Shown: positions 34,146-42,680 of the stretch, piece after piece
How the letters are laid out: every line of letters begins with the position of its first letter
Numbering within the stretch: the first letter of the stretch is position 1
Assembly: GCF_000763385.1 (NCBI RefSeq)
Contig: NZ_JQFA01000002.1
Span: 124,001-188,000, forward strand
Length of the DNA stretch: 64,000 nucleotides
From: Leptolyngbya sp. KIOST-1
Lineage (GTDB): Bacteria > Cyanobacteriota > Cyanobacteriia > Phormidesmidales > Phormidesmidaceae
Direction of reading: 5' to 3'
Made by a program: the position numbers and the translations under genes
The notes under the pieces: model-generated
Told to the model about the DNA's origin: nothing
Seen by the model: only the letters and a program-made list of their open reading frames with translations
Database searches by the model: none

Positions 34146-34928
34146 CTAAAAGGGCCTTCCCTTTTCGTCGCGCTGCCGCTTGAGGGCCTCTTCGTACCAC
34201 TCCAGCTCGTCTAAAAAGGAACCCAGGCGTTTGATCAATGACTCATCCTGGGCCTTGCCATCGGCGTCGATCGCCTCGGTAATCTTTGAGATCGCAAACA
34301 TCGACGAAATGGTGGGCATACCCATCTCCCCCAGCATCACCCGCAGGTGCACAGCGGCCCGCACCCCGCCAAATCCCCCCACCGAGTACGACACAATCCC
34401 CGCCGGGCGAAAGTAGTACTCTTCCAGAAAGTGATCCATCAAATTGCTCAGCCCCGGCTGAACAGAGTGGTTGTATTCGCCCGTTACCACCACAAACCCA
34501 TCGGCGCTACGAATGTGCTCAGCCAGTTCCTCCATTTTGACTGGAACCTGACCAGGCTCGTGCTCTTTGTACATGCGATCGAGCAGGCCAAAGTCGTACT
34601 CCAGGGCATCAGCAAAGATAGCATTGTGGCCTCGCTGGGCCAGTTGATTGAAGGACTGCGAGGCTTTTTTTGCAATCTCTAATTTCATCGTCAATTGGCC
34701 CACCAATCGCTCCAGCTCGGCAATCCGTTGTTGGTCAGCCTCATGGCCTGAATCGGCCTCAAATATCGTGGTCGCGTGATCTAAAAATTCCTTTCGCCAG
34801 CGATTAAGCACGCTGGAATGGAGTTTGTGGCTTCGGCAAATCTCGGCTGACGTTTTCTCTCCCATTAGCATTTGCAACACCACTTTGGCCTTAAATTCAG
34901 CTGTGTACTGTCGTCGGTTTGCGCTCAT
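34146..34928 (-). CDS. OrfA (IS3)-flavin reductase fusion protein, copy 1
   Basis: 260 residues. Residues 1-~88 are IS3-family OrfA: MSANRRQYTAEFKAKVVLQM, the helix-turn-helix with SSVLNRWRKEF, a leucine-zipper (RIAELERLVGQLTMKLE) and EIAKKAS. From about residue 90 it becomes an NAD(P)H-dependent FMN reductase lacking only its first strand and phosphate loop: QRGHNAIFADALEYDFGLLD, GFVVVTGEYNHSV, FRPAGIVSYSVGGFGGVRAA, through to a natural C-terminus. The A7G slippery run used for OrfAB frameshifting is retained right before the junction. It has a strong ggaggggg ribosome-binding site. Loss of the N-terminal FMN loop makes enzyme activity doubtful; DNA binding may persist. Confidence 0.85.
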   Translation of the reverse strand: MSANRRQYTAEFKAKVVLQMLMGEKTSAEICRSHKLHSSVLNRWRKEFLDHATTIFEADSGHEADQQRIAELERLVGQLTMKLEIAKKASQSFNQLAQRGHNAIFADALEYDFGLLDRMYKEHEPGQVPVKMEELAEHIRSADGFVVVTGEYNHSVQPGLSNLMDHFLEEYYFRPAGIVSYSVGGFGGVRAAVHLRVMLGEMGMPTISSMFAISKITEAIDADGKAQDESLIKRLGSFLDELEWYEEALKRQRDEKGRPF

Positions 34929-34996
34929 AGTTGCCCCCTCCTGTGGAACAAGGATACTGCTCTTAGCCTTGTGTCCGAAAATCGGGGGTCACTTCA

Positions 34997-35266
34997 ATGT
35001 CCTCCTTTGCCTACCTCAAAACCCTGCCCGTGGACTACCTCAAAATCGACGGCGGCTTTGTCAAAGACATCCTCGAAGACCAGGTTGACCACGCTATGGT
35101 CAAAGCCATCAGCACCATCGGTGGCGTCATGGGCCTCAAAACCATCGCTGAGTATGTCGAAAACACCGCCATTTTCGATTGCATCACCGCCCTCGGCGTA
35201 GACTTTGCCCAGGGCTACGGCCTGGGCCACCCCCAACCGCTAATCTGCACTGGCACCCCACGGTGA
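34997..35266 (+). pseudogene. C-terminal fragment of an EAL phosphodiesterase
   Basis: 89 residues starting directly at the right end of the IS3-type element: SSFAYLKTLPVDYLKIDGGF, then ISTIGGVMGLKTIAEYVEN and the closing GVDFAQGYGLGHPQPL. This is the second half of an EAL domain (c-di-GMP phosphodiesterase); the EAL motif itself and any sensor domains are missing. The C-terminus looks natural. Confidence 0.85.
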
Positions 35267-35311
35267 CGCTATTTCCACTATCTCAATAGCCTAGACGTCA
35301 AGGGTTTAAGC

Positions 35312-35500
35312 ATGTCCCACATTTTGGGGCGTCGCGCCCAGCGGGTGGTGAAGCAAAACATTGTCTTTGCCCTCGGTTTTGTGGTGGGTTTGCTCGGGCT
35401 CAATTTTGCCGGAAATATCACGCTGCCCTTTGGGGTATTGGGCCATGAAGGCTCAACGGTGATGGTCACCCTGAGCGGATTACGGCTGTTGCGGGGGTAA
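35312..35500 (+). pseudogene. C-terminal fragment of a P-type metal ATPase
   Basis: 62 residues: RRAQRVVKQNIVFALGFVVG, LGHEGSTVMVTLSGLRLL and a stop. This is the last membrane hairpin of a heavy-metal P1B-type ATPase; the catalytic domains are absent. It lies 45 bases after the EAL fragment, and 35501-35617 after it has no gene. Confidence 0.75.
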
Positions 35501-35617
35501 AACCCTCGGCAACGCTGAGACGGCCCCATTGCTAAGCCACTGCCCCTGGGCGCTATGGAAGGCGATCGCCCCTCTTTCCCAGTCGATAATTCAAAACTTA
35601 GAGGTACCACAGTGGCT

Positions 35618-35644
35618 TCAGTCACCCATCTCTAGCGCATAACT
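35618..35644 (-). pseudogene. last nine codons of the second relaxase gene
   Basis: On the - strand these bases read SYALEMGD and a stop, matching the relaxase-1 ending SYGLEIGD. They abut the left end of the second IS3-type copy. They show that the second relaxase once extended to here and lost everything between its Walker A motif and this point. Confidence 0.8.
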
Positions 35645-35707
35645 TGAAGTGAACCCTTAGATTCGGACAGTAGATCAAGGGAATTAAGAGATCTACTCTT
35701 TTATATC

Positions 35708-35875
35708 ATGCTTTTTCTTTTGTTGTTCATTCCATTTTTGTTCGTATTGGCGATCGCTCTGTTGATCGGGTCTCAGGCGGCCCTGGCGGTGGCCCTGTTT
35801 CAACACGCCTACGTCTGGGTGCACTTCTACTGCACAGAAGCCCCGGATATGGACCTGTTGTATGGTCAGGATTAG
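35708..35875 (+). pseudogene. methyltransferase-like fragment with 123-bp deletion (copy 2)
   Basis: 55 residues, as the fragment at 33164 but joined MLFLLLFIPFLFV to LAIALLIGSQ, removing 41 codons in frame including the FRSHYRTMPL segment. The C-terminal FYCTEAPDMD pattern is kept. Confidence 0.5.
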
Positions 35876-36003
35876 GCATTGCCCACCGTTGGGGAAACTC
35901 CTTTCAACCGCCGATCCGAACCTCGCCATTGCCCTGGCTAGCCTTGATTTCTGATAGATCATGGGGCCAGAATAGATCTATAGCCACGGTGAACCCTGCC
36001 CCT

Positions 36004-36501
36004 ATGACCGCTACCACTCCTCACTTTCGCTCTCCGGTCTCCGCCGATCGCCCGGCGGATCTACGCTCTGAACTGGCGGTCGATGTGGCCATTGTCGGCG
36101 GCGGCATTGTGGGGCTGACTCTGGCGGCAACGCTGGCCCCCAGCGGCCTGCAGGTGGCGGTGATCGAAGCCCAAACGGCGGCGGGGGCCGCTTCCCGGCA
36201 GCGGGCCTACGCCTTTTCACTGACCTCAGCCGATATTTTTAAGGGCCTGGGGCTGTGGCCCCAGATCGGGCCGCACATTTGCCACTTTGACAAAGTGCAG
36301 CTCTCCGACGGGGACTACGGTCGGGTGGTGCAGTTTTTACCCACCGACCTGGGCACCGATGCCGTGTATTACGGGGCCGAGCACGGGGTGCTAATGGCCG
36401 CGCTGCAAGGGGCGATCGCCGCTGCTCCCAACATTCACTACCTCTGCTCGGCCAGCCTGGGCGCAACCTTCTCATTGCCCACAATTTTCATGATTCCGTA
36501 G
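36004..36501 (+). pseudogene. UbiH-type FAD hydroxylase N-terminal fragment (copy 2)
   Basis: Identical on reading to the fragment at 33583-34080: the FAD-binding VDVAIVGGGIVGLTLAA start, truncated after NIHYLCSASLG with the same unrelated tail. Non-functional. Confidence 0.75.
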
Positions 36502-36566
36502 GAATTTAGAGCTACCCTCCCTCTTTGGAAGGGTTCGAGTCGAAAACCATCCCTCTCGCAAGTTGT

Positions 36567-37349
36567 CTAAAAGGGCCTTCCCTTTTCGTCGCGCTGCCGC
36601 TTGAGGGCCTCTTCGTACCACTCCAGCTCGTCTAAAAAGGAACCCAGGCGTTTGATCAATGACTCATCCTGGGCCTTGCCATCGGCGTCGATCGCCTCGG
36701 TAATCTTTGAGATCGCAAACATCGACGAAATGGTGGGCATACCCATCTCCCCCAGCATCACCCGCAGGTGCACAGCGGCCCGCACCCCGCCAAATCCCCC
36801 CACCGAGTACGACACAATCCCCGCCGGGCGAAAGTAGTACTCTTCCAGAAAGTGATCCATCAAATTGCTCAGCCCCGGCTGAACAGAGTGGTTGTATTCG
36901 CCCGTTACCACCACAAACCCATCGGCGCTACGAATGTGCTCAGCCAGTTCCTCCATTTTGACTGGAACCTGACCAGGCTCGTGCTCTTTGTACATGCGAT
37001 CGAGCAGGCCAAAGTCGTACTCCAGGGCATCAGCAAAGATAGCATTGTGGCCTCGCTGGGCCAGTTGATTGAAGGACTGCGAGGCTTTTTTTGCAATCTC
37101 TAATTTCATCGTCAATTGGCCCACCAATCGCTCCAGCTCGGCAATCCGTTGTTGGTCAGCCTCATGGCCTGAATCGGCCTCAAATATCGTGGTCGCGTGA
37201 TCTAAAAATTCCTTTCGCCAGCGATTAAGCACGCTGGAATGGAGTTTGTGGCTTCGGCAAATCTCGGCTGACGTTTTCTCTCCCATTAGCATTTGCAACA
37301 CCACTTTGGCCTTAAATTCAGCTGTGTACTGTCGTCGGTTTGCGCTCAT
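36567..37349 (-). CDS. OrfA (IS3)-flavin reductase fusion protein, copy 2
   Basis: The same 260-residue frame as at 34146-34928 with no visible change. OrfA helix-turn-helix and zipper (1-~88) are joined in frame to an NAD(P)H-dependent FMN reductase that lacks its N-terminal FMN phosphate loop. Two unbroken identical copies mean either very recent duplication or maintained coding. Ribosome-binding site and slippery A7G run are also conserved. Confidence 0.85.
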   Translation of the reverse strand: MSANRRQYTAEFKAKVVLQMLMGEKTSAEICRSHKLHSSVLNRWRKEFLDHATTIFEADSGHEADQQRIAELERLVGQLTMKLEIAKKASQSFNQLAQRGHNAIFADALEYDFGLLDRMYKEHEPGQVPVKMEELAEHIRSADGFVVVTGEYNHSVQPGLSNLMDHFLEEYYFRPAGIVSYSVGGFGGVRAAVHLRVMLGEMGMPTISSMFAISKITEAIDADGKAQDESLIKRLGSFLDELEWYEEALKRQRDEKGRPF

Positions 37350-37417
37350 AGTTGCCCCCTCCTGTGGAACAAGGATACTGCTCTTAGCCTTGTGTCCGAA
37401 AATCGGGGGTCACTTCA

Positions 37418-38725
37418 GGTCTTGCCTGCCCCCGCTACTCCCTGCCAGGCCATCACGTTATCCGGCGTGGTTGCTGCGATCTCCACCGCGTTTTGCTGCT
37501 CCGGGTTCAGGGAATGGCTAAGCAGGCTGTCCACCTGGGTACTGCTGGGGACAATCGGTACCACCTGCCCCTGTCCTTGCTGCATCAGGCGGATGGTGTC
37601 GAGTTCCAGATTCAGCGCCGTTTGGGTTGTGAATTTGCCGTCGGCGACCCGGATGAGTTCAGGGCTGTTGGCGATCGCTCCCTCAATCGCCTCAAACCCC
37701 TGCACCCCTAACTCGTGCTCAAACACAAAGCGCTCCAGCGTCGTCCGCCGAAACACCGACTCCCGTTCCCCACAGTGCTGGATTGCCGCGTCAATTACTG
37801 AAGTAGCCGATGGCTGATCGCCAATTGCTGGGGTACTGCCTTCTGGCAGCTCCGGCAGTTCTAGCCCCTTGAGCTGAATTAGCGCATTCCACCCCCGCTG
37901 TAGCAATCCCTCGTCCACCTCCTTGGGCTTCCGCTTCCGTGACACCAACGTCGCTGTCTCCCGCATGGCCCAGTTGTTCTCAGAGCCGGTCGTCTCCCAC
38001 TTCTCAATCAGCTTCAGGATTTGTTGTCTGCGGGTCGAAAAGGCCTTTAGCAACTCTGGCGAATATCCCGCCAGTTCAAACTGCCCATGGGCTTTGGGCT
38101 CAATCTGGTACCCCTGCTGCCTCAAGGCTACGGCTAGCTCATTCTGGTAAATCTGGCCCAGGAGCTTTTGGTTGGCGATCGCCCCCTCATTGCTTAAACT
38201 AAACCACCGTCCATCGGCCAACTGCGTCGCATTCATCACCACACAATGGCTGTGCAGCTGCGGCTCCGCCTCCCGACTGGTGGAATGAGTAAACACTGCT
38301 GCGGCGATATTCCCCGTCGTCACCTTCGCCCGTCCGGCCTCGGTTGAAACCCTCGTCTGGGCGTAGCGCTCCTCCAAAACTGATAGTGTCTTCGCCACCG
38401 CCTGATGATGCGCCTCCAACACCCGCTCGTCCTGCTGCACCAAAGCCGCAATGCTGACACTCTTGGGGGCGCTAAAGGTAAAGTCTGTCGCCGCCCGCCG
38501 CTTTTCTGGGTTAACCACTTTCCCCGTCAGCGATCGCCCATCGGGAGCCTGCGCGGATAGCATTTGGCTGAATTCCTGCTGATTGACAACCCCAGCCAAC
38601 CCCAACGACGCAGCCCCCTTTCCCACCCACTTCGTCGGGTGAGCCGCTTCTTCCGCCGAGTAATAGTCCTCGTGGGTGTAATAGGTCTCCGCCTGAGCCG
38701 CAGAGAGGTTGCTCGTGGAAAGCAT
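37418..38725 (-). pseudogene. second MobF relaxase, truncated in Walker A
   Basis: The first 436 residues of a relaxase very close to the one at 25141-28482 (about 35 differences by eye). Catalytic Tyr pairs YYTHEDYYS and the three-His motif are intact. It ends at GVAGAGKT, where the inverted repeat of the IS3-type element supplies a stop. The nicking domain may still be functional; the helicase is lost. Residues corresponding to 37608-37912 are also found inside the IS4-type element at 21438. Confidence 0.92.
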
Positions 38726-38734
38726 GGAGAAGCT

Positions 38735-38885
38735 GGGTTAAAAAGATGACGCCACCCTGGAGCGAAAGCGATAGCGTCTTCAAAAGCGGTAGAAACCCTA
38801 GGGGGAGGGCCGTTGCCCGGTTTTTGCCAAAACCTTGGCGTACTGTGTGGCCTCTCCGCGAAGCCCCCGATAGGGGCGCAGCATC
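38735..38885. other. candidate oriT, copy 2
   Basis: The counterpart of 28494-28640: same inverted repeat GGTTTTTGCCAAAACC and nic-like GGCGTACTGTGTGGCC (38837-38852), one base different from copy 1. It lies between the truncated relaxase and the second ParM gene. Conservation of noncoding sequence at both modules supports a functional origin. Confidence 0.55.
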
Positions 38886-39049
38886 CTGATACAACAAATT
38901 ATATTCCACTCAGTCAGCATTGCGGGCATCAATCCCAAAGGGTCACATTCTCTCTTGTTTGGATTCGCGCTTTTCACAAAGTTTCGCAAAGTTGCACGGT
39001 TTTAGCTGATTTAATGCTGATAATTGGGTCAGTGATTAGGTAATGTCCT

Positions 39050-40174
39050 ATGAATTCTCATGCTCCGATGCTTTTATTGGCCTGTGACCTGGGTAAGTCG
39101 GGCGGCAAGTTCTTCTACAAGCTGCTCCACGGGCAAACCCATGCCCTGTGGATGGAGGCGGAAGTAGCCCAACGCGAAGCCGCTGGGGTCGAATCGATCA
39201 GCCCTGGAGGCCGTCCGCAAGATTGTGCTTGGTACAGGGATGGAGAGGTGTTGACGTTTGTGGGCAAGGCAGCTCAGCGGTTTCTCGACTACAACAGTTT
39301 CAAGGAAGACAAGAGCCTGAAGGCTCCTGAACGAATTGTGGGGGCGCTGGGGGCGATCGCCAAAACCGAAAGCTTTCCAGCTCGGTTTGATGCAGTGATC
39401 TGGGTGCTGTTGCCGATTAATGAATTGGCCACCCGTCAGCAGATCGCGTCTCGACTAACGACCTTGGCTCAAGGATTCCGATTTCAAGATGAGGTAGAGT
39501 ATCGAGTCAATCTAACGCTCAGCTTCCGCCCCGAGGGCTATGGCATCTACGTCCAGCGCAAAGCTCAGCTTCAGCAATCTGGGGTATCCATTGCCCAGCG
39601 CACCACCTGGATTGAGATGCTGGGACACCGCAATGGCACTCAGTTGGCCTTTGAAACGGGGACACTGAACTCAGCCAAATCCACCTCCAAGTTTCCTGGC
39701 TTTTGGGAGTCCTTTGAGAAGGCGGCTAATGCGGTGGGGGTGTCAGTGACAGAATACGACGTGCTGCTGAGGGCGCTGGAGACAGGGCAAGCGCAGCAGT
39801 ATTCGGTGGCCAAAGGAACGGCAGTTGATTTCTCGGCGGCGATCGCCCAGGTGGAAGCGGCGTATCTGGCCAGTTTAGAATCCCACTTTACCGATCACCT
39901 GCTGCCGAGTCTGGCCACTGGCAAGGGGGATGTGGTGTTAGCGGGCGGGGCCGCTTACCTGATGCGAGAACCGTTGCGGCAGTTCTTTGAAGAGCGTGGG
40001 TTTGCGCTCCGCCTCTCGTTTGCCTGGGAGCATCAAGAAGCGTTGACTCAACTGGTCAAAGCTCAACTGCCAGAAGCGGTGGAAATGCCCTCACTGCCGA
40101 TGCGGATGACCGATGGCTTTGGTCTGTTCCAGGCGCTGCTTGGCGATGTGAACCGGATGCGGGTGGCGTCATGA
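39050..40174 (+). CDS. ParM/StbA-like plasmid segregation actin, second paralogue
   Basis: 374 residues. LACDLGKSGGKFFYK near the start is the phosphate-1 motif and VVLAGGAAYLMREPL near residue 305 the adenosine motif. It aligns along its length with the ParM at 28782 but is clearly diverged, roughly a third identical by eye, in contrast to the near-identical relaxases. Overlaps the next gene by four bases (ATGA). Probably gives a separate partition specificity. Confidence 0.8.
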   Translation: MNSHAPMLLLACDLGKSGGKFFYKLLHGQTHALWMEAEVAQREAAGVESISPGGRPQDCAWYRDGEVLTFVGKAAQRFLDYNSFKEDKSLKAPERIVGALGAIAKTESFPARFDAVIWVLLPINELATRQQIASRLTTLAQGFRFQDEVEYRVNLTLSFRPEGYGIYVQRKAQLQQSGVSIAQRTTWIEMLGHRNGTQLAFETGTLNSAKSTSKFPGFWESFEKAANAVGVSVTEYDVLLRALETGQAQQYSVAKGTAVDFSAAIAQVEAAYLASLESHFTDHLLPSLATGKGDVVLAGGAAYLMREPLRQFFEERGFALRLSFAWEHQEALTQLVKAQLPEAVEMPSLPMRMTDGFGLFQALLGDVNRMRVAS

Positions 40175-40680
40175 GTCAGGACGGACAAACCCATTCGGAT
40201 CGGGTCAAGTTTATCTATAACGCCCAGTTCCCGGCGGCGACAGCGGTGGTGCTGAATTACCTGCTAAACAATCCGCACTTCACCGGTCGTCAGGGCCGAC
40301 AGCAGGGGATGGATGCCATGATGGCGTTCTACCGTCCCCTAGCGGAGGAGTTCCACGGCGAGCTATCGGTCTCGGAGATTCAAGAAATGGCGCGGCATTG
40401 TGTGGAGCGACTGGCGAAGCAGATTGCTGATTTGTGCGATCGCTACCACATTACCAATCCAACGGCTAACAGCCCTACTGCACCCGCTGGAGACTTCAGC
40501 CGTCTGGAAGCTGTTCTTGAACAGTGCCTGTCCAGGATTGCTGATGCCTTGCAGTCTGGTGCGCCAATTCCTCGGGCTACGGCTGCGCCTAACCTTGAGC
40601 AAGGAGTAGATATGGATGGTAGTGAACTGGGGGACTTGGCCCAGGTGCTTAGCAGCACCGGCCCATCCAGCAGTAACTAA
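40171..40680 (+). CDS. ParR-like partner, second paralogue
   Basis: 169 residues, the same length as its counterpart at 29921. VKFIYNAQFPAATAVVLNYL, NNPHFTGRQGRQQGMDAMMA and RPLAEEF correspond to the helical N-terminal part; the C-terminal ~65 residues are low-complexity. Translationally coupled to the ParM-like gene, which supports a partition adaptor role. Family not named with confidence. Confidence 0.6.
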   Translation: MSQDGQTHSDRVKFIYNAQFPAATAVVLNYLLNNPHFTGRQGRQQGMDAMMAFYRPLAEEFHGELSVSEIQEMARHCVERLAKQIADLCDRYHITNPTANSPTAPAGDFSRLEAVLEQCLSRIADALQSGAPIPRATAAPNLEQGVDMDGSELGDLAQVLSSTGPSSSN

Positions 40681-40838
40681 AGCAAGGGTGGCATCTACCT
40701 ATTTTTCTTCATGTCCATGGCCTGCTATGCCCGCTCTATCGTAGTGTTGGTAATGAGCCAGCCAAAGATGCTATGGCTTACACCGCCAAGTCAGCAAGGT
40801 TAGCTGCTTGCTCGAGAAGGCCAGCTGAGTTCGTTGGC

Positions 40839-41402
40839 TTAGCTGGCTTTTGCGCTCACAATATCAAGCTGGCGCATTTGCAGAACCCCGATCGCCATTC
40901 CTTGGGCAGCCGTGTTGGCTAGGGTTTGCCAGTCATCCTGGGTCAAAATATCGCCCAGCATTGCGATCGCCTCTGAGCGCACCGATTGTTGGTCAAAAGC
41001 CAGATTTTGCTCTGGACCAGCGAGTAGCCTCTTGGCCCAGTCCTGTTGTTCTGGGCTGAGGTGCTGGAGACGGTGGCGAATGAGCCGACGCGCTTCTGTG
41101 TAGGTGGTCTCAAAACTCAGGCCCAGCTCCCACGATTCCATCCAGGTGCGAAGTACTGAGAACAGAGTAGATTGCAGTTTGACCATCTGAAGCTGCTCTA
41201 TCGTAGGTGCGCCCAGGCGAGCGGCATACTCTCGCAAGGTCAAACCAGCTTCGACTCTGCCGCCACAATCCGCTTCAGCCTGGGCCGATTCCTTGAGCCA
41301 GTCTTCGCTAGCGCATAGATCCATTAGGTTGCCGGTCTGGGCGAATTGTTCTGCTAGTCTGCGCTCATCCATAGGAAGAATCTGGATTATTGAACCGTTC
41401 AT
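40839..41402 (-). CDS. hypothetical protein coupled to a GNAT-like gene
   Basis: 187 residues, mostly helical, soluble (LRTWMESWELGLSFETTYTE; RRLIRHRLQHLSPEQQDWAK). Its start overlaps the stop of the GNAT-like gene by four bases. No family recognised. The pairing with an acetyltransferase on an island recalls GNAT toxin systems, but the gene order and lack of a ribbon-helix-helix antitoxin do not support that strongly. Confidence 0.5.
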   Translation of the reverse strand: MNGSIIQILPMDERRLAEQFAQTGNLMDLCASEDWLKESAQAEADCGGRVEAGLTLREYAARLGAPTIEQLQMVKLQSTLFSVLRTWMESWELGLSFETTYTEARRLIRHRLQHLSPEQQDWAKRLLAGPEQNLAFDQQSVRSEAIAMLGDILTQDDWQTLANTAAQGMAIGVLQMRQLDIVSAKAS

Positions 41403-41947
41403 TGCCGCATCGCGCCGTACTCGAAGTATACCAAGCCCTCTTTTTCTGGGTCAGCCCCATAGTCCGGCATTTGCAGACGGTGGTAAAACGCTTCCGATTC
41501 GGGCAGGGCATGGAGTCCCACTCGGCCTCCGTAGCCCAGTTCCAGGCTGCGTTGGCGGGCAAATAACAAGAGCGACCGCCCTACACCCTGGAAAAAAGGC
41601 GGCTGCTCCAGACTGCTCCGATTCCACGGGGCAGAGGCTAGGGCTTCCACATAAACCAGACGGGAGGATGGCTGCACCTGCGATCGGTGCCATTGGGTTT
41701 CAAGGAACATGAGCCCTTGGGTCAGTTCCTCGGCTTCCAGCGCATAGGCCTCATAGCGGCCCTCCTGTTCTGACTGGCGGCGCTTGTAGTCCCATAACCA
41801 CCCTGCATCGGGCTGGTCTGTCACATCCAGAATGCCTTGCCAGGTGGATTGAAAGTCATCCTGATGACGCTGCTGCATGGTACAAATCAGCCCACTGACG
41901 ACTTGCCCCTGGCCACTGAGGATCTGTACGGGACGTTGAATCATCAA
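41399..41947 (-). CDS. GNAT-like acetyltransferase
   Basis: 182 residues. The C-terminal half has the order of a GNAT fold: SRLVYVEALASAPWNR (beta-4), the acetyl-CoA loop region FFQGVGRSLLLFARQRSLEL (motif A-like QGVGR), GGRVGLHALPES and a final FYHRLQMPDYG. Substrate unknown. First gene of a two-gene - strand operon at the island's right edge. Confidence 0.65.
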   Translation of the reverse strand: MMIQRPVQILSGQGQVVSGLICTMQQRHQDDFQSTWQGILDVTDQPDAGWLWDYKRRQSEQEGRYEAYALEAEELTQGLMFLETQWHRSQVQPSSRLVYVEALASAPWNRSSLEQPPFFQGVGRSLLLFARQRSLELGYGGRVGLHALPESEAFYHRLQMPDYGADPEKEGLVYFEYGAMRQ

Positions 41948-42338
41948 TCACAGGCACCCACAATTTCCAATCATCATAGAGTCCTCCAACCAGGTTGCCG
42001 TGGGTTGAAAGCTAACTCACATGACAAAAGGTTAACGGTCAAGAATTTCTATGAAAGGTACGAGTCCAATAGAGAGGTGCCTGGCAGCCACCACTTCTAC
42101 GGCTTGCCAAACCTCAAACCAAGAATCCTTAGTTAGTTCAAAAAAATCCTGACTCTGAAAGCCTTGCCCAGCAAGCTTTTCGAGCTACGAGTTACTGTCT
42201 TACAAGCATGAACTCGAACTCGATATGACCTCTGTAGCCAAACCACGCTTAGTAAACAACCATCCTCCGATACAGGATAGTTGGCCACAAAAAGTAGTTC
42301 ATATTTAGTTCACGCTTTTTGCTGAGGGCTGAAACGTA
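41948..42338. other. intergenic region between the island and tRNA-Val
   Basis: About 390 bases with no supported gene. It would be the expected place for an attachment site if the island entered at the tRNA 3' end, which faces this region. I found no convincing second copy of the tRNA end near the left edge of the island. Confidence 0.45.
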
Positions 42339-42411
<73 letters not shown>

Positions 42412-42680
42412 GTGCTGCATTTGCAGTTTTACATCTTAGCAGAGGATAGGGCAGTTTTAGAAACTCAAAATTGATTTCCCCTACATGATCCCAATTTTGA
42501 ATCGGGGTTTTCCCATGGGGATTTTAAATCAGTGGTCAATTCTCAGGCTATCTCGGCTCTACTATGGGTTTCCGATGGGTTGCTAGCGGCTAATGCTGTT
42601 GTTGATGGGTACTGGCGACAAAGCCTGCCCAAGAGCGACGCAACGGGTTCTCGGGGGCAGGCGGTAGAACGAACACGCGT

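Larger units (their letters stand above)
33101..34996. mobile_element. IS3-type chimeric element, copy 1
   Basis: The right end, read inward, is TGAAGTGACCCCCGATTTTC then GGACA; the left end is TGAAGTGAACCCTTAGATTC then GGACA. These are IS3-family style inverted repeats. Inside, next to the right end, an OrfA gene starts on the - strand, but OrfB is absent. The interior instead holds a flavin reductase fragment fused to OrfA, an FAD-hydroxylase N-terminal fragment and the C-terminus of a methyltransferase-like membrane protein. A second copy lies at 35645-37417. No target duplication is visible: the flanks are gatctt and atgtcc. Total 1896 bp. Confidence 0.85.
35645..37417. mobile_element. 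IS3-type chimeric element, copy 2 (inside the second relaxase gene)
   Basis: 1773 bp with the same ends and interior as the element at 33101, apart from a 123-bp in-frame deletion in the methyltransferase-like fragment. Elsewhere I saw no difference on reading. It is flanked by pieces of one relaxase gene: the C-terminal tail on the left and the N-terminal two-fifths on the right. The flanks (cataact and ggtcttg) show no target duplication, as expected if two insertions recombined and removed the intervening relaxase sequence. Confidence 0.85.

Noticed and set aside
33101-37417. Reading the two IS3-type units as a composite transposon
   Set aside because: The copies are in direct orientation and the segment between them is a set of truncated gene ends with no selectable or complete gene; flanks show no common target duplication.
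25141-41947. Prophage or complete conjugative element
   Set aside because: No integrase, capsid, terminase, coupling protein or type IV secretion genes are visible; the content is relaxase plus partition genes, so a mobilizable plasmid-like island is the limit of what can be claimed.
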